A stretch of 64,000 bases of DNA, from NCBI RefSeq assembly GCF_000720185.1, contig NZ_JOIY01000022.1, forward strand, positions 1-64,000, given 5' to 3'. The notes under the pieces are model-generated. The model was not told where the DNA came from. It did not search any database and was given only the letters and a program-made list of their open reading frames with translations. Below are positions 42,264-51,244 of the stretch, piece after piece. Source of the stretch: Streptomyces sp. NRRL S-340. Lineage in GTDB: Bacteria > Actinomycetota > Actinomycetes > Streptomycetales > Streptomycetaceae. Every line of letters begins with the position of its first letter. The stretch's first letter is position 1. Both the position numbers and the translations under genes were made by a program.

Positions 42264-43100
42264 CTATGCGGTGGGCGGCCGGCCGGGCATCACGCGGGCG
42301 TGCTGTCCGCGCGCGCAGTGGACCAGGCGGTCGTGCAACCCGATGCGGTCCACCGCCGCGAGGAAGTCCTCGAGCGGGGAGCGGAAGACGGAGTAGTCGT
42401 CGTAATGGACGGGGAGGACGGCCGGCGCGCCGAGACGGCGGGCGAGTTCGGCTCCCTGGGCGCCGTCCATCGTCACGACGAAACCGCCGGGCAGCCGTGT
42501 GCCGCCCAGGTGGAGAACGGCCAGATCAGCGGTGGGGAAGCGGCGGCCGACCTCGTCGAGCCCGTCGTACACGAGCGTGTCGCCGGAAACGTACAGCCGC
42601 AGCCGGACCGGCCCGCCGTGAGGGCCGAACTCCATCATGCTGCCCATCACGGGCGGCAGCAGCCGGCGCAGCACGGGGTGCAGGGAGTGCCGGCCGGGCA
42701 GCGCGGTCACCCGGACCTGTGCGCCGCCGCGCCGGAAAGTGGCGCTCTCCCAGGTCCGCAGGCCGCCGGCCCGGTCGAATCCCTGCCAGGTGCGCAGCCG
42801 GCGGGCGGCGTGGGGGGTGGTGGCGATGGGCACCGAACGGGCCAGACGGCGCCTGGCCCGGCGGTCCCAGTGATCCCCGTGCAGGTGGGAGAGGACGACG
42901 GCGTCCAGCGGCGGCAGGCCGGTCACCTCCAGGGCGGGTTCGGTCAGACGCTCGCTCGTCAGCCCGTACCCCAGATGGGCGCGTTCGCCGCGGTGCAGGA
43001 AGTTCGGGTCGGTGAGGAGTGTCAGACCGCCGTACCGCAACAGGACCGTCGCGGTACCGATGAAATGCAGATCGAGGTGGTCGTCGTCGAACACGGACAT
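42264..43100 (-). CDS. MBL-fold metal-dependent hydrolase (UlaG-like)
   Basis: 278 residues. LSHLHGDHWD is the metallo-beta-lactamase HxHxDH motif, and SGDTLVYDGL and LPVHYDDYSVF hold the remaining ligands. LHFIGTATVLLRYGGLTLLTDPNF at the N-terminus is the pattern of the UlaG/NAPE-PLD-like branch (beta-lactamase_2), distinct from the lactonase-like protein at 3147. The substrate may be a phosphodiester or lactone and is unknown. ATG 43100 is preceded by AAGGATC. The gene stands alone, downstream of a GGAGAC repeat tract in its own leader. Confidence 0.87.
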   Translation of the reverse strand: MSVFDDDHLDLHFIGTATVLLRYGGLTLLTDPNFLHRGERAHLGYGLTSERLTEPALEVTGLPPLDAVVLSHLHGDHWDRRARRRLARSVPIATTPHAARRLRTWQGFDRAGGLRTWESATFRRGGAQVRVTALPGRHSLHPVLRRLLPPVMGSMMEFGPHGGPVRLRLYVSGDTLVYDGLDEVGRRFPTADLAVLHLGGTRLPGGFVVTMDGAQGAELARRLGAPAVLPVHYDDYSVFRSPLEDFLAAVDRIGLHDRLVHCARGQHARVMPGRPPTA

Positions 43101-43116
43101 GAGGATCCTTGCCGGA

Positions 43117-43143
43117 CGGAGACGGAGACGGAGACGGAGACGG
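43117..43143. repeat. GGAGAC hexamer microsatellite
   Basis: About four and a half head-to-tail copies of GGAGAC lie in the 5' leader of the MBL-fold gene, starting 16 bp upstream of its ATG. Read on the minus strand it is GTCTCC repeated. Slippage here would change the leader length. Confidence 0.8.
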
Positions 43144-43324
43144 TCCGTCGACCGGGGGAAGGGCGGCTTTGCGCCGGCCCCGGAAAGGGCGGCTGCCCGC
43201 CGAGTACCCCACGCCGCCGCGAACCCTCCGCCCGCGGGACACCGGCCGATGCCCCGCCCGCTCCCGTGAGCGCCGGTCCCCCGCCCGCCCCCGTGATCAT
43301 GGCTGCGGGGCGCTCACCGGGCGT

Positions 43325-44347
43325 CTACCAGCACCGGATCGGCAAGGTGGCGGTGCGCCGGCCGTCGGCGTCCAGCAGGTGACCCATGCGCTTGACGGTG
43401 CGGACCCCGACGAGGCGATCGGTGACGGTCAGGGACGGCAGACGGGCCGACATGGCCGTCTCGTGGTGCTGGACGCCTCCGATGCCGGGCAGCCAGTAGG
43501 TGGCGAGGACGTTGGCGCTGCCCGTGACGGCGGCGACCAGCCGGCAGCCGGGGAGGGTGGCCAGGGTGCGGTGCAGGCCGTTGACCTCCCGGACCGGCGC
43601 CCGGCCGCGGAAGGTCACGCTCACCGGCAGCCCCGTGACAGACCGGGCCGTGTCGCAGCGGAACGCGACCGTCCCCGAGCGCGTGAGCCTGCCGAGACGG
43701 CGCCGGACGGTGGCGGCGCTGGTGCCCAGCCGCTCGGCCAGCGCGGCCAGACCGAGCCGCCCGTCGCGGGCCAGGGCGTCCAGAAGCGCGCGGTCGACCT
43801 CACCGAGCGCGGCCGTGGACGGCTCCCCGTCCGAGTCCGTCCGGTCCGCCCGGCCCAGGGCGGAGAGCTGGGCGGAGTCCAGGGAACCGAGCCGCCACCG
43901 GCTGCCCTCCGTGTACAACGAGGTGGCGAACAGGCACTCCACCCCCGTCACGCCGGGCAGCCGGGCCAGACGCTCCTGCACGAACCGGTGCACCCCGGCC
44001 ACATCGGGCGCCGGCACATCCAGCAGCAGGTCGGCACCGCCCGGCGCGGTCAGTTCGACGGTCGCCGCCTCGTCCAGTCCGGCGATCCGCGCCGCCAGGC
44101 GCTCACGTGCCGCGGGCCGGCATCCGACGAGGACGAACGCGGTGCACCGGGTCCGGGAGAACGCCGGGCCGGGGACGGCGGACAGCCACGCCAGCCCCTC
44201 CTCGGTCAGCCGCTCCCAACGCCGGGCCAGCGTCACCGCCGTCACGCCCAGCGAAGGCGCGAGATCGCTCCACGCGGCACGCGGCCGGATCTGCAGCGCG
44301 TGCACCAGGGCGAGATCGAGTTCCGAGACGCTGCCCGATTCCTTCAT
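43325..44347 (-). CDS. Double Lrp/AsnC-type transcriptional regulator
   Basis: 340 residues made of two Lrp/AsnC units in tandem. The first helix-turn-helix (LDLALVHALQIRPRAAWSDLAPSLGVTAVTLARRWERL) starts at about 9, and the second (VDRALLDALARDGRLGLAALAERLGTSAATVRRRLGRL) starts at about 178. Each is followed by a ligand-binding RAM-like segment. Proteins of this double build are common in actinomycetes and often control divergent transporter or amidohydrolase operons, as here (MFS + M20 peptidase). ATG 44347 follows GAAGGGCGAGGGGG. The effector is probably an amino acid or amide. Confidence 0.9.
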   Translation of the reverse strand: MKESGSVSELDLALVHALQIRPRAAWSDLAPSLGVTAVTLARRWERLTEEGLAWLSAVPGPAFSRTRCTAFVLVGCRPAARERLAARIAGLDEAATVELTAPGGADLLLDVPAPDVAGVHRFVQERLARLPGVTGVECLFATSLYTEGSRWRLGSLDSAQLSALGRADRTDSDGEPSTAALGEVDRALLDALARDGRLGLAALAERLGTSAATVRRRLGRLTRSGTVAFRCDTARSVTGLPVSVTFRGRAPVREVNGLHRTLATLPGCRLVAAVTGSANVLATYWLPGIGGVQHHETAMSARLPSLTVTDRLVGVRTVKRMGHLLDADGRRTATLPIRCW

Positions 44348-44357
44348 CCCCCTCGCC

Positions 44358-44380
44358 CTTCTCGCACGATTCTTGCGAAG
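44358..44380. promoter_or_regulatory. Candidate AsnC operator between divergent genes
   Basis: CTTCTCGCA (44358-44366) and TGCGAAG (44374-44380) form an imperfect inverted repeat in the 107-bp divergent intergenic region. The position suits autoregulation plus control of the MFS/M20 operon, but the motif is short. Confidence 0.3.
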
Positions 44381-44454
44381 TCGGCGCTCGGTTCCAGCGG
44401 CGCTCGCACTGTAGTCACCACTTCGCGCTCCAGCCAAGGGAAGAGGGTGAGACG

Positions 44455-45870
44455 GTGACGAGTGCCATCGACCGTGGTCGCGGCCTGCTCGCGACCATGA
44501 CGGCGATCGTGATCTGCAGCGGAGTCGTCCAGGGGTATCTGACACCGCTGCTGCCGGCGGTGGGCGACCACGTCGGCATCGGAGGGGTCGGACAGAACAA
44601 CCTGTACCTGCTGTCGCAGCTCGCGTTCGCGGTCCTGACCCCGCTGCTGTCCCGCTGGGGCGACCTCTGGGGCCACCGCCTGCTGCTGCGCATCGCGGTC
44701 GCCCTGGTGGCGGCCGGTTCACTGCTCATCGCCGTGCGGCCCACCACGGCCACGCTCGCCCTGGGCATGGTGCTCCAGGGCGCTGTCGTGGGCTTCTTCC
44801 CGCTGCTCGCCGGAATCCTGCGTTCCCGCGCCCCGGAACACGGCCGGACAGGCATGTCCGTGCTCGTCGGCGCGCTGCTGCTGTCCATCGGCACCGGCGG
44901 ACTCGTCGCCGGCTCGCTGAGTGAGGAGCACGCCCTGGCCGGCCTGTGGACCGCGGTCCCCTTCGGGGCCCTGGCCCTCGTGGCGGCGTTCGCGCTGCCC
45001 GCCGGCTCCGCACCCCGCGCGGGCCGCTTCAACGCCCCGGCCGCACTCCTGCTGACCCTCGGTCTCGGCGCGCTGACCCTGCTGCTCACCGAGGGCGGCT
45101 CCTGGGGGTGGGCCTCGGCGTCGTCCCTGCTCACCGCCGTGGTCGCGGTGGCTCTCCTGGCCCTGTGGGTGAGGGTGGAACACCGGTCGGACCATCCGCT
45201 GGTGGACCTCGCCCTGCTGCGTGACCCGCGGCTCACGATCGTCAGCGCGCACACCTTCTGCGCCGCGTTCGGCACCATCGGCTTCCTCGGCGCCAACGCC
45301 GTCTTCCTCGGCGCGGAACCGGACGGCGACGGCTACGGGATGGGCCTGGGATCCCGGGCCATCTCGCTGGTGTCCCTGGCCATGGTCGTCGCCGGCTTCT
45401 GCGGTTCCACGGCATCACCCCGGCTGGCCCGGCACGTCGGCGACCGGGCCACCATGGTCCTCACCGGGGGTCTCGCGGCCCTGGGCTTCCTGTCGCTGAC
45501 GCTGTTCCACCAGTCACTTCCGCAGTACCTCCCGGGAGCGCTCCTGGTGGGCGTGGCGACGGGCATGTTCGAAGCGGTCACACGGACGCTGTCGGCGGAA
45601 GTCGTCGAGGAGACCGAGACCGCCCTGTCCGTGGGCATCAACGAACTGGCACTCTCCCTGGGGGCCGCGATCGGCGCGGCCGTGATCAGCGCACTGTTCG
45701 CCGCTCATCCCGGGCACGACGGAGGTGTCTCCGGGGCGGGTTACCAGTGGTCGTGGGCGGCGTGCGCAGCGGTGGCGCTGGGCGGGGCACTGCTCGGCCT
45801 GCTGCTCGGCGGCGGGCCGGACCCGGCCGTGCGGACCGCCGGCCCCGCTCCCAGCAAGGAGGCGGCATGA
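44455..45870 (+). CDS. MFS transporter
   Basis: 471 residues with about 14 predicted hydrophobic segments, of the DHA2-like drug/metabolite exporter type. LSRWGDLWGHRLLLRI is the loop between helices 2 and 3. It is translated from a GTG and its stop overlaps the ATG of the M20 hydrolase (ATGA), so transporter and hydrolase are produced together. The likely job is moving an N-acyl amino acid or amide that the hydrolase cleaves, in either direction. The divergent Lrp/AsnC protein is the probable regulator. Confidence 0.9.
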   Translation: MTSAIDRGRGLLATMTAIVICSGVVQGYLTPLLPAVGDHVGIGGVGQNNLYLLSQLAFAVLTPLLSRWGDLWGHRLLLRIAVALVAAGSLLIAVRPTTATLALGMVLQGAVVGFFPLLAGILRSRAPEHGRTGMSVLVGALLLSIGTGGLVAGSLSEEHALAGLWTAVPFGALALVAAFALPAGSAPRAGRFNAPAALLLTLGLGALTLLLTEGGSWGWASASSLLTAVVAVALLALWVRVEHRSDHPLVDLALLRDPRLTIVSAHTFCAAFGTIGFLGANAVFLGAEPDGDGYGMGLGSRAISLVSLAMVVAGFCGSTASPRLARHVGDRATMVLTGGLAALGFLSLTLFHQSLPQYLPGALLVGVATGMFEAVTRTLSAEVVEETETALSVGINELALSLGAAIGAAVISALFAAHPGHDGGVSGAGYQWSWAACAAVALGGALLGLLLGGGPDPAVRTAGPAPSKEAA

Positions 45871-47123
45871 CGCACGAACGTTTCGACGAGGCGCGGGAAG
45901 AAGCCCGGGCGGCCGTAGCGGCGGCCGTCCGTCGTGCGCGGGAGGCACTGATCGGCCTGAGCCACAGCCTGCACGCGGAACCGGAGACCGCGCTCCAGGA
46001 ACACCGGTCCGCGGCGAAGATCGCCTCCCTGCTCCAGGACGCGGACTTCCAGGTGACGCGCGGCGCGGCAGGACTGCCGACCGCCCTCGTCGCCACCTAC
46101 GGCACGGGCGGTCTGGTGATCGCCGTCTGCGCCGAGTACGACGCGCTGCCGGACATCGGGCACGCCTGCGGGCACAACGTCAACGGCGCCGCTGCCGTGG
46201 GCGCGGCGCTCGGCCTCGCGGCGGTCGCGGACGCCGTCGGCATCACCGTGAAACTCGTGGGCACCCCCGCCGAGGAGGACATCGGAGGCAAGGTCGTGCT
46301 TCTCGAGGCGGGCGTGTTCGACGACGCCGCCGCCGCGCTGATGGTGCACGCGGCGCCGGAGGACTCCGTCGGGGCCTCGTCGCTCGCCGTCGGCGCCTGG
46401 GACGTCACCTACCGCGGCACCCCGGCCCACGCCGCGCTCGCCCCCTGGGAAGGCGTCAACGCGCTCGACGCCGTCGTCCTGGCACACACGGCCGTCGGCA
46501 TGCTGCGCCAGCAGCTGCCTCCGGGGACCCTGGTCCACGACGTGGTCCACGAGGCGGGCCACGCGGTCAACGTCATCCCGGAACGCGCGAGGGCACGCTA
46601 CGAGGTGCGCGCCCGCACCATGGACGACCTCCTCGCCGCCCGCCGGCGTGTCCGGGCCTGCCTGGAGGCGGGCGCCCTGGCCACCGGAGCGGAACTGGAA
46701 CTCACCCCGCACGGCCACGACTTCGCCGAGCTGCGCCAGGATCCGTTCCTGACCTCCGCCTACCTGCGGGCCGCGCGTGCCCTCGGCCGCGAACCGGTGT
46801 CCCGGCACGGCGAGCTGACGGCCTCCACGGACATGGGCAACGTCTCCCACGCCGTACCGTCGCTCCACCCGTGCATCGGTTACGACACCGGCGGCGCACT
46901 CCAGCACACCGAGGGCTTCACCCGGTACGGGACCGGTCCGGGCGCCGACCGTGCCGTCCTGGACGGTGCGAGAGCGCTGGCCCATGCCGCGGTGGAGCTG
47001 GCCACCGACCCGGTGCGACGGCAGGACTTCCTCCAACGGGTGTCCCGGCGCCGCCGCACCCTCGCGGCCGGACCGCAGCCGCCCGCCTGCACGGTCCGGC
47101 CCTCACGGCAGGTGTCCCCCTGA
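45867..47123 (+). CDS. M20-family amidohydrolase/peptidase
   Basis: 418 residues. AVCAEYDALPDIGHACGHN carries the metal ligands (Cys101, His103 and the Asp/Glu around), and TPAEED holds the catalytic Glu. The small dimerisation domain (GAWDVTYRGTPAHAALAPWEGVNALDAVV) is inserted as usual. The CGHN ligand set and length fit the M20D amidohydrolases that hydrolyse N-acyl amino acids or p-aminobenzoyl-glutamate. Cytoplasmic. It is translationally coupled to the MFS gene upstream. The final 40 residues are basic and probably not conserved. Confidence 0.9.
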   Translation: MTHERFDEAREEARAAVAAAVRRAREALIGLSHSLHAEPETALQEHRSAAKIASLLQDADFQVTRGAAGLPTALVATYGTGGLVIAVCAEYDALPDIGHACGHNVNGAAAVGAALGLAAVADAVGITVKLVGTPAEEDIGGKVVLLEAGVFDDAAAALMVHAAPEDSVGASSLAVGAWDVTYRGTPAHAALAPWEGVNALDAVVLAHTAVGMLRQQLPPGTLVHDVVHEAGHAVNVIPERARARYEVRARTMDDLLAARRRVRACLEAGALATGAELELTPHGHDFAELRQDPFLTSAYLRAARALGREPVSRHGELTASTDMGNVSHAVPSLHPCIGYDTGGALQHTEGFTRYGTGPGADRAVLDGARALAHAAVELATDPVRRQDFLQRVSRRRRTLAAGPQPPACTVRPSRQVSP

Positions 47124-47182
47124 CGGCCGGCGCCGGGTGACCTCGCGCAGCGGGCACCGGGAGCCGGGGCGTCCGGCCAGGA

Positions 47183-47258
47183 CAGGGCCCCGCGAGGCCC
47201 TGTCGTCAGATTCCCGTCCGCCCTGCGGGCGGACGCCGGGAACGTGACGACAGGGCCC
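47183..47258. terminator. Large nested hairpin between convergent genes
   Basis: Outer arms GGCCCTGTCGTCA (47196-47208) and TGACGACAGGGCC (47245-47257) are perfect. Inside them GTCCGCCC-tgc-GGGCGGAC (47216-47234) forms another stem. A competing small stem CAGGGCC/GGCCCTG uses 47183-47202. The structure works in both directions and separates the M20 gene from the convergent SDR gene. Confidence 0.75.
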
Positions 47259-47281
47259 GGGACGCAGCGGCGCGCTCCCGG

Positions 47282-48091
47282 TCAGCGCAGTACGACGAGG
47301 GGCTGGTCGCGGTGCGTGTGCAGCCGCCACAACTCGTCGGCCACCGCGTCGGGTTCGTGGTGCGCGCCGGGGCCGATGGGTCCGACGACGGTGAGCTGCG
47401 CGGCCTGCACGCCGTCGTCGGCGAGGGCCTCGTGGAGCAGGCGGACGTAGGCGGACTCGGCGGCGTAGGCGATGGCGGACACGGCGCGGTCGCGGTGGGG
47501 CTGGACGGCGGCGCCGCCGGTGGTGAACAACAGCGTGCCGCGGCCCCGGCGGCGCATGTCCGGCGCGACCTCGCCCACCGCCGCCGTGGCGGCGACGACG
47601 CTGAGGGCCAGCGCGTCGGCGACGTCCGACGGCGTGGTGTCCAGCACCGGTTTGATCCAGTCCAGACTCGGCCGTGGGCTGAACAGCACCACCTCGATGG
47701 GTCCGAGACGCCCGCGCAACGCGGCGAGCGCGGCGGCGAGTTCCTTCGCGTCGGTGACGTCGGCGGCCGCCGTGGGCACGAGCGGGAACACGGCGGGCGG
47801 ACGGCCGGCCGGCGCAGGGCCCCCGGCCGTGGGGCGGGCGGCGGTGAGACCGGCGGCGATCCGCTCCAGGCGCGGGGCGTCGCGTGCGATCAGCCCCACG
47901 GGGTGCCCTTCGCGGCCGAAGCGGCGTGCTGCGGCGGCTCCGAGTCCCGGCCCGGCGCCGATCACCACGAACGCCCCCCGGGAACCGGACGTGCCCCGGC
48001 TTGTGCGCGTGTTCGCGTCGTCCCCGTTGCCGTCCCTGTCGTCGTTCCCGTTCCGGTTCGCGCCGGTGTCCTCGTTCCCGTCCGGGCTCAT
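47282..48091 (-). CDS. SDR-family oxidoreductase (atypical)
   Basis: 269 residues. A Gly/Asp/Asn/Arg-rich head of about 38 residues precedes FVVIGAGPGLGAAAARRFGREG, an SDR cofactor site with GAGPGLG instead of the classical TGxxxGIG. LLFTTGGAAV supplies strand 5. A YAAESAY segment takes the place of the normal YxxxK, so the catalytic Lys is missing and the protein may not be a standard dehydrogenase. It starts at an ATG overlapping the stop of the second SDR gene (ATGA), so the two are translated together and probably controlled by the divergent XRE regulator. Confidence 0.8.
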   Translation of the reverse strand: MSPDGNEDTGANRNGNDDRDGNGDDANTRTSRGTSGSRGAFVVIGAGPGLGAAAARRFGREGHPVGLIARDAPRLERIAAGLTAARPTAGGPAPAGRPPAVFPLVPTAAADVTDAKELAAALAALRGRLGPIEVVLFSPRPSLDWIKPVLDTTPSDVADALALSVVAATAAVGEVAPDMRRRGRGTLLFTTGGAAVQPHRDRAVSAIAYAAESAYVRLLHEALADDGVQAAQLTVVGPIGPGAHHEPDAVADELWRLHTHRDQPLVVLR

Positions 48092-48987
48092 GAGGTCTGC
48101 TCCGAATCGATGCTCCTGGTCAGTGATTCATTGGCGTCGATCTCGTTCCGCGTCCGCTCCTGGCGGGCGCGGGCGCCGGCCAGGGCGTCCGAGCCGAGGA
48201 GGAGCCGAAGGGGCGGTTCGGGGGCGTCCACGACGGCGGCGATCGCGGCGGCGGCACGCGCCGGGTCACCGGGCTGGCGGCCGGAGACCGCCAGGGTGGA
48301 GGCCCGGCGCTTGCCCGCGGTCCCTTCGTAGTCCTCGAGGCGGACGGGGGACTGCTGCATCGAGGTTCCGGCCCACTGGGTGCGCAGGCCGCCGGGCTCG
48401 ACGATGGTGACCGTGATGCCGAGCGGGGCGACCTCCGCGGCCAGCGATTCGGAGAGTCCTTCGAGGGCGAACTTGGTGGCGTGGTAATAGCCGGTCGCGG
48501 CGAAGGCGGCGAGACCGCCGAAGGAGGAGACGTTCACGATCCGCCCCGCACGGCGGGCGCGCATGCCGGGCAGCACTGCCTTCAGCACCGTGACCACGCC
48601 GTGCACATTGGTGTCGTACAAGGCGCGCACCGCCGTGTCCTCGCCTTCCTCGATCGCGGCGAGATAGCCGTACCCGGCGTTGTTGACCAGGACGTCGATG
48701 CGTCCGAACTCCTTCTCGCACGCCTCGACGGCGGCGGTCACCGACTCCGGGTCGGTGACGTCCAGCCGCAGGGCGAGGGCGCGACGGCCGTGGGCGGCGG
48801 CGAGGCCGGCGACGGCGGCCGTGTCCCGGGCGGTGACGGCGACCCGGTCACCGCGCCGGAGAGCGTGCTCGGCCAGGGCGCGCCCCAGGCCGCTGGAACT
48901 TCCTGTGATCAGCCACACCAGCGGCCCCCCGGGCGCTTCGGCGGTGGCGGCGGACTCTTCGTGCGGTGCGGTGGCTTGCTGTGTCAT
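48088..48987 (-). CDS. SDR-family oxidoreductase
   Basis: 299 residues. WLITGSSSGLG (cofactor), NNAGYGY, NVSSFGG with its Ser, and YYHATKFALEGL (YxxxK) form a complete classical SDR active site. The length and EPGGLRTQWAGTSM region match the NADP-dependent oxidoreductase/YusZ-type group. Probably reduces a small carbonyl compound. It is the first gene of a two-gene operon divergent from an XRE regulator, a very common actinomycete arrangement in which the regulator represses the reductase until a toxic carbonyl appears. ATG 48987 chosen from the family N-terminus. Confidence 0.92.
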   Translation of the reverse strand: MTQQATAPHEESAATAEAPGGPLVWLITGSSSGLGRALAEHALRRGDRVAVTARDTAAVAGLAAAHGRRALALRLDVTDPESVTAAVEACEKEFGRIDVLVNNAGYGYLAAIEEGEDTAVRALYDTNVHGVVTVLKAVLPGMRARRAGRIVNVSSFGGLAAFAATGYYHATKFALEGLSESLAAEVAPLGITVTIVEPGGLRTQWAGTSMQQSPVRLEDYEGTAGKRRASTLAVSGRQPGDPARAAAAIAAVVDAPEPPLRLLLGSDALAGARARQERTRNEIDANESLTRSIDSEQTS

Positions 48988-49132
48988 GGCTCCAGTGCAA
49001 CAACACTCCGGTTCCGGTGCCACACCCCTTCGAGGGTGGCCCCGGGAGGGTCAGCTTCGCCGCCGTCGGACATCCACGGCACGGGACGTCCTCGGCGCCG
49101 GACGGTCTCCCGCCGGAGGTAAAGTCGGCTGG

Positions 49133-49975
49133 ATGGCTCGTGACGACTATCAGGACGACAACCCGATCGGCGCCTTCCTGCGCAGCCGGCGGGAGCGGAT
49201 CGACGCCGCCTCCGCCGGTGTCATCGACAACACGCGCCGGCGGGTCAAGGGTCTGCGCCGGGAGGAGCTGGCACTGCTCGCCGGGGTCAGCCCTTCCTAC
49301 TACACCCGTATCGAGCAGGGGCGCGACCGGCATCCCTCCCGCGAGATCATCGAGGCCCTGGCCCGCGTGCTGCGCCTGGACCACGCGGAGCGGGCGTACC
49401 TGTGGTCCCTGGTCGCACCGTCCCTCACCCCCGCCGACGGGGGTGCCGCCGCCGCGGCAGGACCCGTCCGGCCGGGGGTGACGGTGCTGCTGGAGCGCTG
49501 GGCCGACCTGCCCGCCTTCGTCGTGGGGCCGCGCCGTGACGTGCTGGCCGCCACCGCTCTCGCGGGGCGCGTCAATCCGGCGTGGAGCCCGGGACACAAC
49601 CTGATCGAGTTCACCTTCCTCGATCCGCGGGCCCGGCAGGTGTACCCGGACTGGGAGGAGATCGGCCTTCAGGCCGTCGCGGGGCTGCGTATCACCGCGG
49701 CAGCCCGGCCGGCCCAGCTCGATGCCTTCGTGGCGGGCCTGCGCGAGCGCAGCGGAACGTTCCGCGCCTTGTGGGACTCGCACGACGTCTACGACCGTGT
49801 GACGGGGGAGAAGCGCCTCGCCGTCGACGGTGCCGGGGTCCTCTCCCTCAGCTTCGAGACGTTCGCCCTCGCCGGCCCGGAAGGGCACGTTCTGTACGTG
49901 TACTTCCCCCGCCCGGGCAGCAGGGACGACGCGGTCCTGCGGGCCCTCGCGCAGCAGGAACCCGCGAGGGCGTAG
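49133..49975 (+). CDS. XRE-family regulator with MmyB-like ligand-binding domain
   Basis: 280 residues. LGAFLRSRRERI-like start, then VKGLRREELALLAGVSPSYYTRIEQGRDRHPSREIIEALARVL (about 40-82), is the helix-turn-helix. The MmyB-like domain follows (LLERWADLPAFVVGPRRDVLAATALAG...NLIEFTFLDPRARQVYPDWEE), which in this family binds fatty acid-like ligands. It is divergent from the SDR pair, which it probably regulates. GGAGGT precedes the ATG by about 12 nt. Confidence 0.93.
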   Translation: MARDDYQDDNPIGAFLRSRRERIDAASAGVIDNTRRRVKGLRREELALLAGVSPSYYTRIEQGRDRHPSREIIEALARVLRLDHAERAYLWSLVAPSLTPADGGAAAAAGPVRPGVTVLLERWADLPAFVVGPRRDVLAATALAGRVNPAWSPGHNLIEFTFLDPRARQVYPDWEEIGLQAVAGLRITAAARPAQLDAFVAGLRERSGTFRALWDSHDVYDRVTGEKRLAVDGAGVLSLSFETFALAGPEGHVLYVYFPRPGSRDDAVLRALAQQEPARA

Positions 49976-50599
49976 GGCCTGCACCGCTCGCGGGCCTCAA
50001 CGTCGCCCCCGGCCTCTTCAGCACACTGCTCGACCGGCCGGGTTCCCACGCCGTCACGGTCACCGGCGGCCCTGGCCTGCGGGAGACGAACGGCGGCGTG
50101 GAACACAGCGTGTGCGTCGTGGCTACGGTCTTCTGATCCGCTGCCCGGTCGCAGGGTGAAGCAGACGCAGGAGCCGCGGTACGCCGGCACTCCCACCCGC
50201 CGAGCCAGAACTCCCTCCCGTGGGCGACCGGATGCCCGGGCCTGCCGGTCGCGGCCGGACGTCACCGGCGGCGCGTCACCGCGTCGCCTCGTAGTCAGGA
50301 CGTGGCCGTACCGGACGGTGAACGCCCCTGCGCCTGCACGCGGTACGGCCAGGGACGTTCAGCCTGTTCCATCCGAGACGCTGAACACAGGCGACTTGAG
50401 GCGATCTCGGGGTATCCGGAGCCCGGTAAGGGTCCTGCGGGCGTCTGTTGCCATTTGACAACAATGGTCGCAGGACAAGAGAGTGACCGTGTCGCGCTGC
50501 ATGGGGAGGATGGGGAATGTTCCGGTGGACGGAGGCCGCTCCGTGCGCTGGCCACCGACGCTCCGCGGCGTCAGGGAGCCCGGTGGGGCTGCCTGGTGT
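49976..50599. other. Intergenic region between convergent genes
   Basis: About 620 bp. Short frames here show no family signature. An isolated TTGACA (50455-50460) lies within CCATT-ttgacaac-AATGG, a 5-bp dyad. No -10 box at proper spacing is seen on either strand. Could hold a small RNA but nothing firm. Confidence 0.4.
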
Positions 50600-51085
50600 T
50601 CAGGCGGTCCGGTCGTCCGGCTGCTGGGCGTTGTCGTGTATCTGCAGCGCCGCCGCGCGGCAGAACGCCTCCAGCCCCTGCAGCAGCGCGGCCCGCTCGC
50701 CCGCGGGCATGAGCGCCAGGACCGCCTGCAACTGGTGCTCCCTGCGCGCACGCAGGTCGTCAAGGAAGGCGCGGCCCCGGCTGCTGAGGTGCAGGCGCAC
50801 TTCACGCCGGTTGGCCGCACTGGCCACACGCTCCACGAAGCCGGCGGCGACCAGGCGGTCGCACAGCCGGCTGGTCGACGGAGGCGTGGAGGAGAGGGCG
50901 TCGCACAGCGTGCGCAGGTTGATACCGTCCTGGTGCTCCAGGGTGAGCAGCACCCGCATCTGCGAGGCGGACGCCGGAGCGGTGGACGCCCGGCCCCACA
51001 GCACTTCCAGCAGCTCTCCGGCCGTCGCGGTCACACGGGCGACCTCGACGGGCTCCGGGTGGGGGCGGAAAGCAGTCACTGTCAC
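50600..51085 (-). CDS. MarR-family transcriptional regulator
   Basis: 161 residues from a GTG. The winged helix is clear: LRTLCDALSSTPPSTSRLCDRLVAAGFVERVASAANRREVRLHLSSRGRAFL (recognition helix plus wing with the conserved NRREVRLHL). It is divergent from the SpoIIE-type phosphatase at 51245. Together with the second MarR gene at 57324 it brackets the stressosome operon. The 25-bp palindrome at 52486 contains GCAAT-a-ATTGC, a MarR-style site. Many streptomycete MarR genes sit beside anti-sigma or phosphatase genes in this manner. Confidence 0.9.
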   Translation of the reverse strand: MTVTAFRPHPEPVEVARVTATAGELLEVLWGRASTAPASASQMRVLLTLEHQDGINLRTLCDALSSTPPSTSRLCDRLVAAGFVERVASAANRREVRLHLSSRGRAFLDDLRARREHQLQAVLALMPAGERAALLQGLEAFCRAAALQIHDNAQQPDDRTA

Positions 51086-51244
51086 ACTCTCGCAGGCGCT
51101 GGGACGGTCGCCAGCCTACTAGGCGCGCCCAGCGGCCAGAGAGGGTTCGCGCGGCCCGGGCGGCCTGGCGCGGCCGAATCGCAGCACCCCGTCGCCGCTA
51201 CGGGGCCGGTAAGTGTCCGCCGAAAGATTGGTGTATTGACCATC

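Noticed and set aside
43109..44458. Plus-strand open frame opposite the AsnC regulator
   Set aside because: Antisense shadow with Gln/Gly/Arg-rich noise; the minus strand holds two clear Lrp/AsnC domains.
49976..50136. Continuation of a coding frame after the XRE gene
   Set aside because: Belongs to an out-of-frame shadow of the XRE gene; no start site and no recognisable domain.
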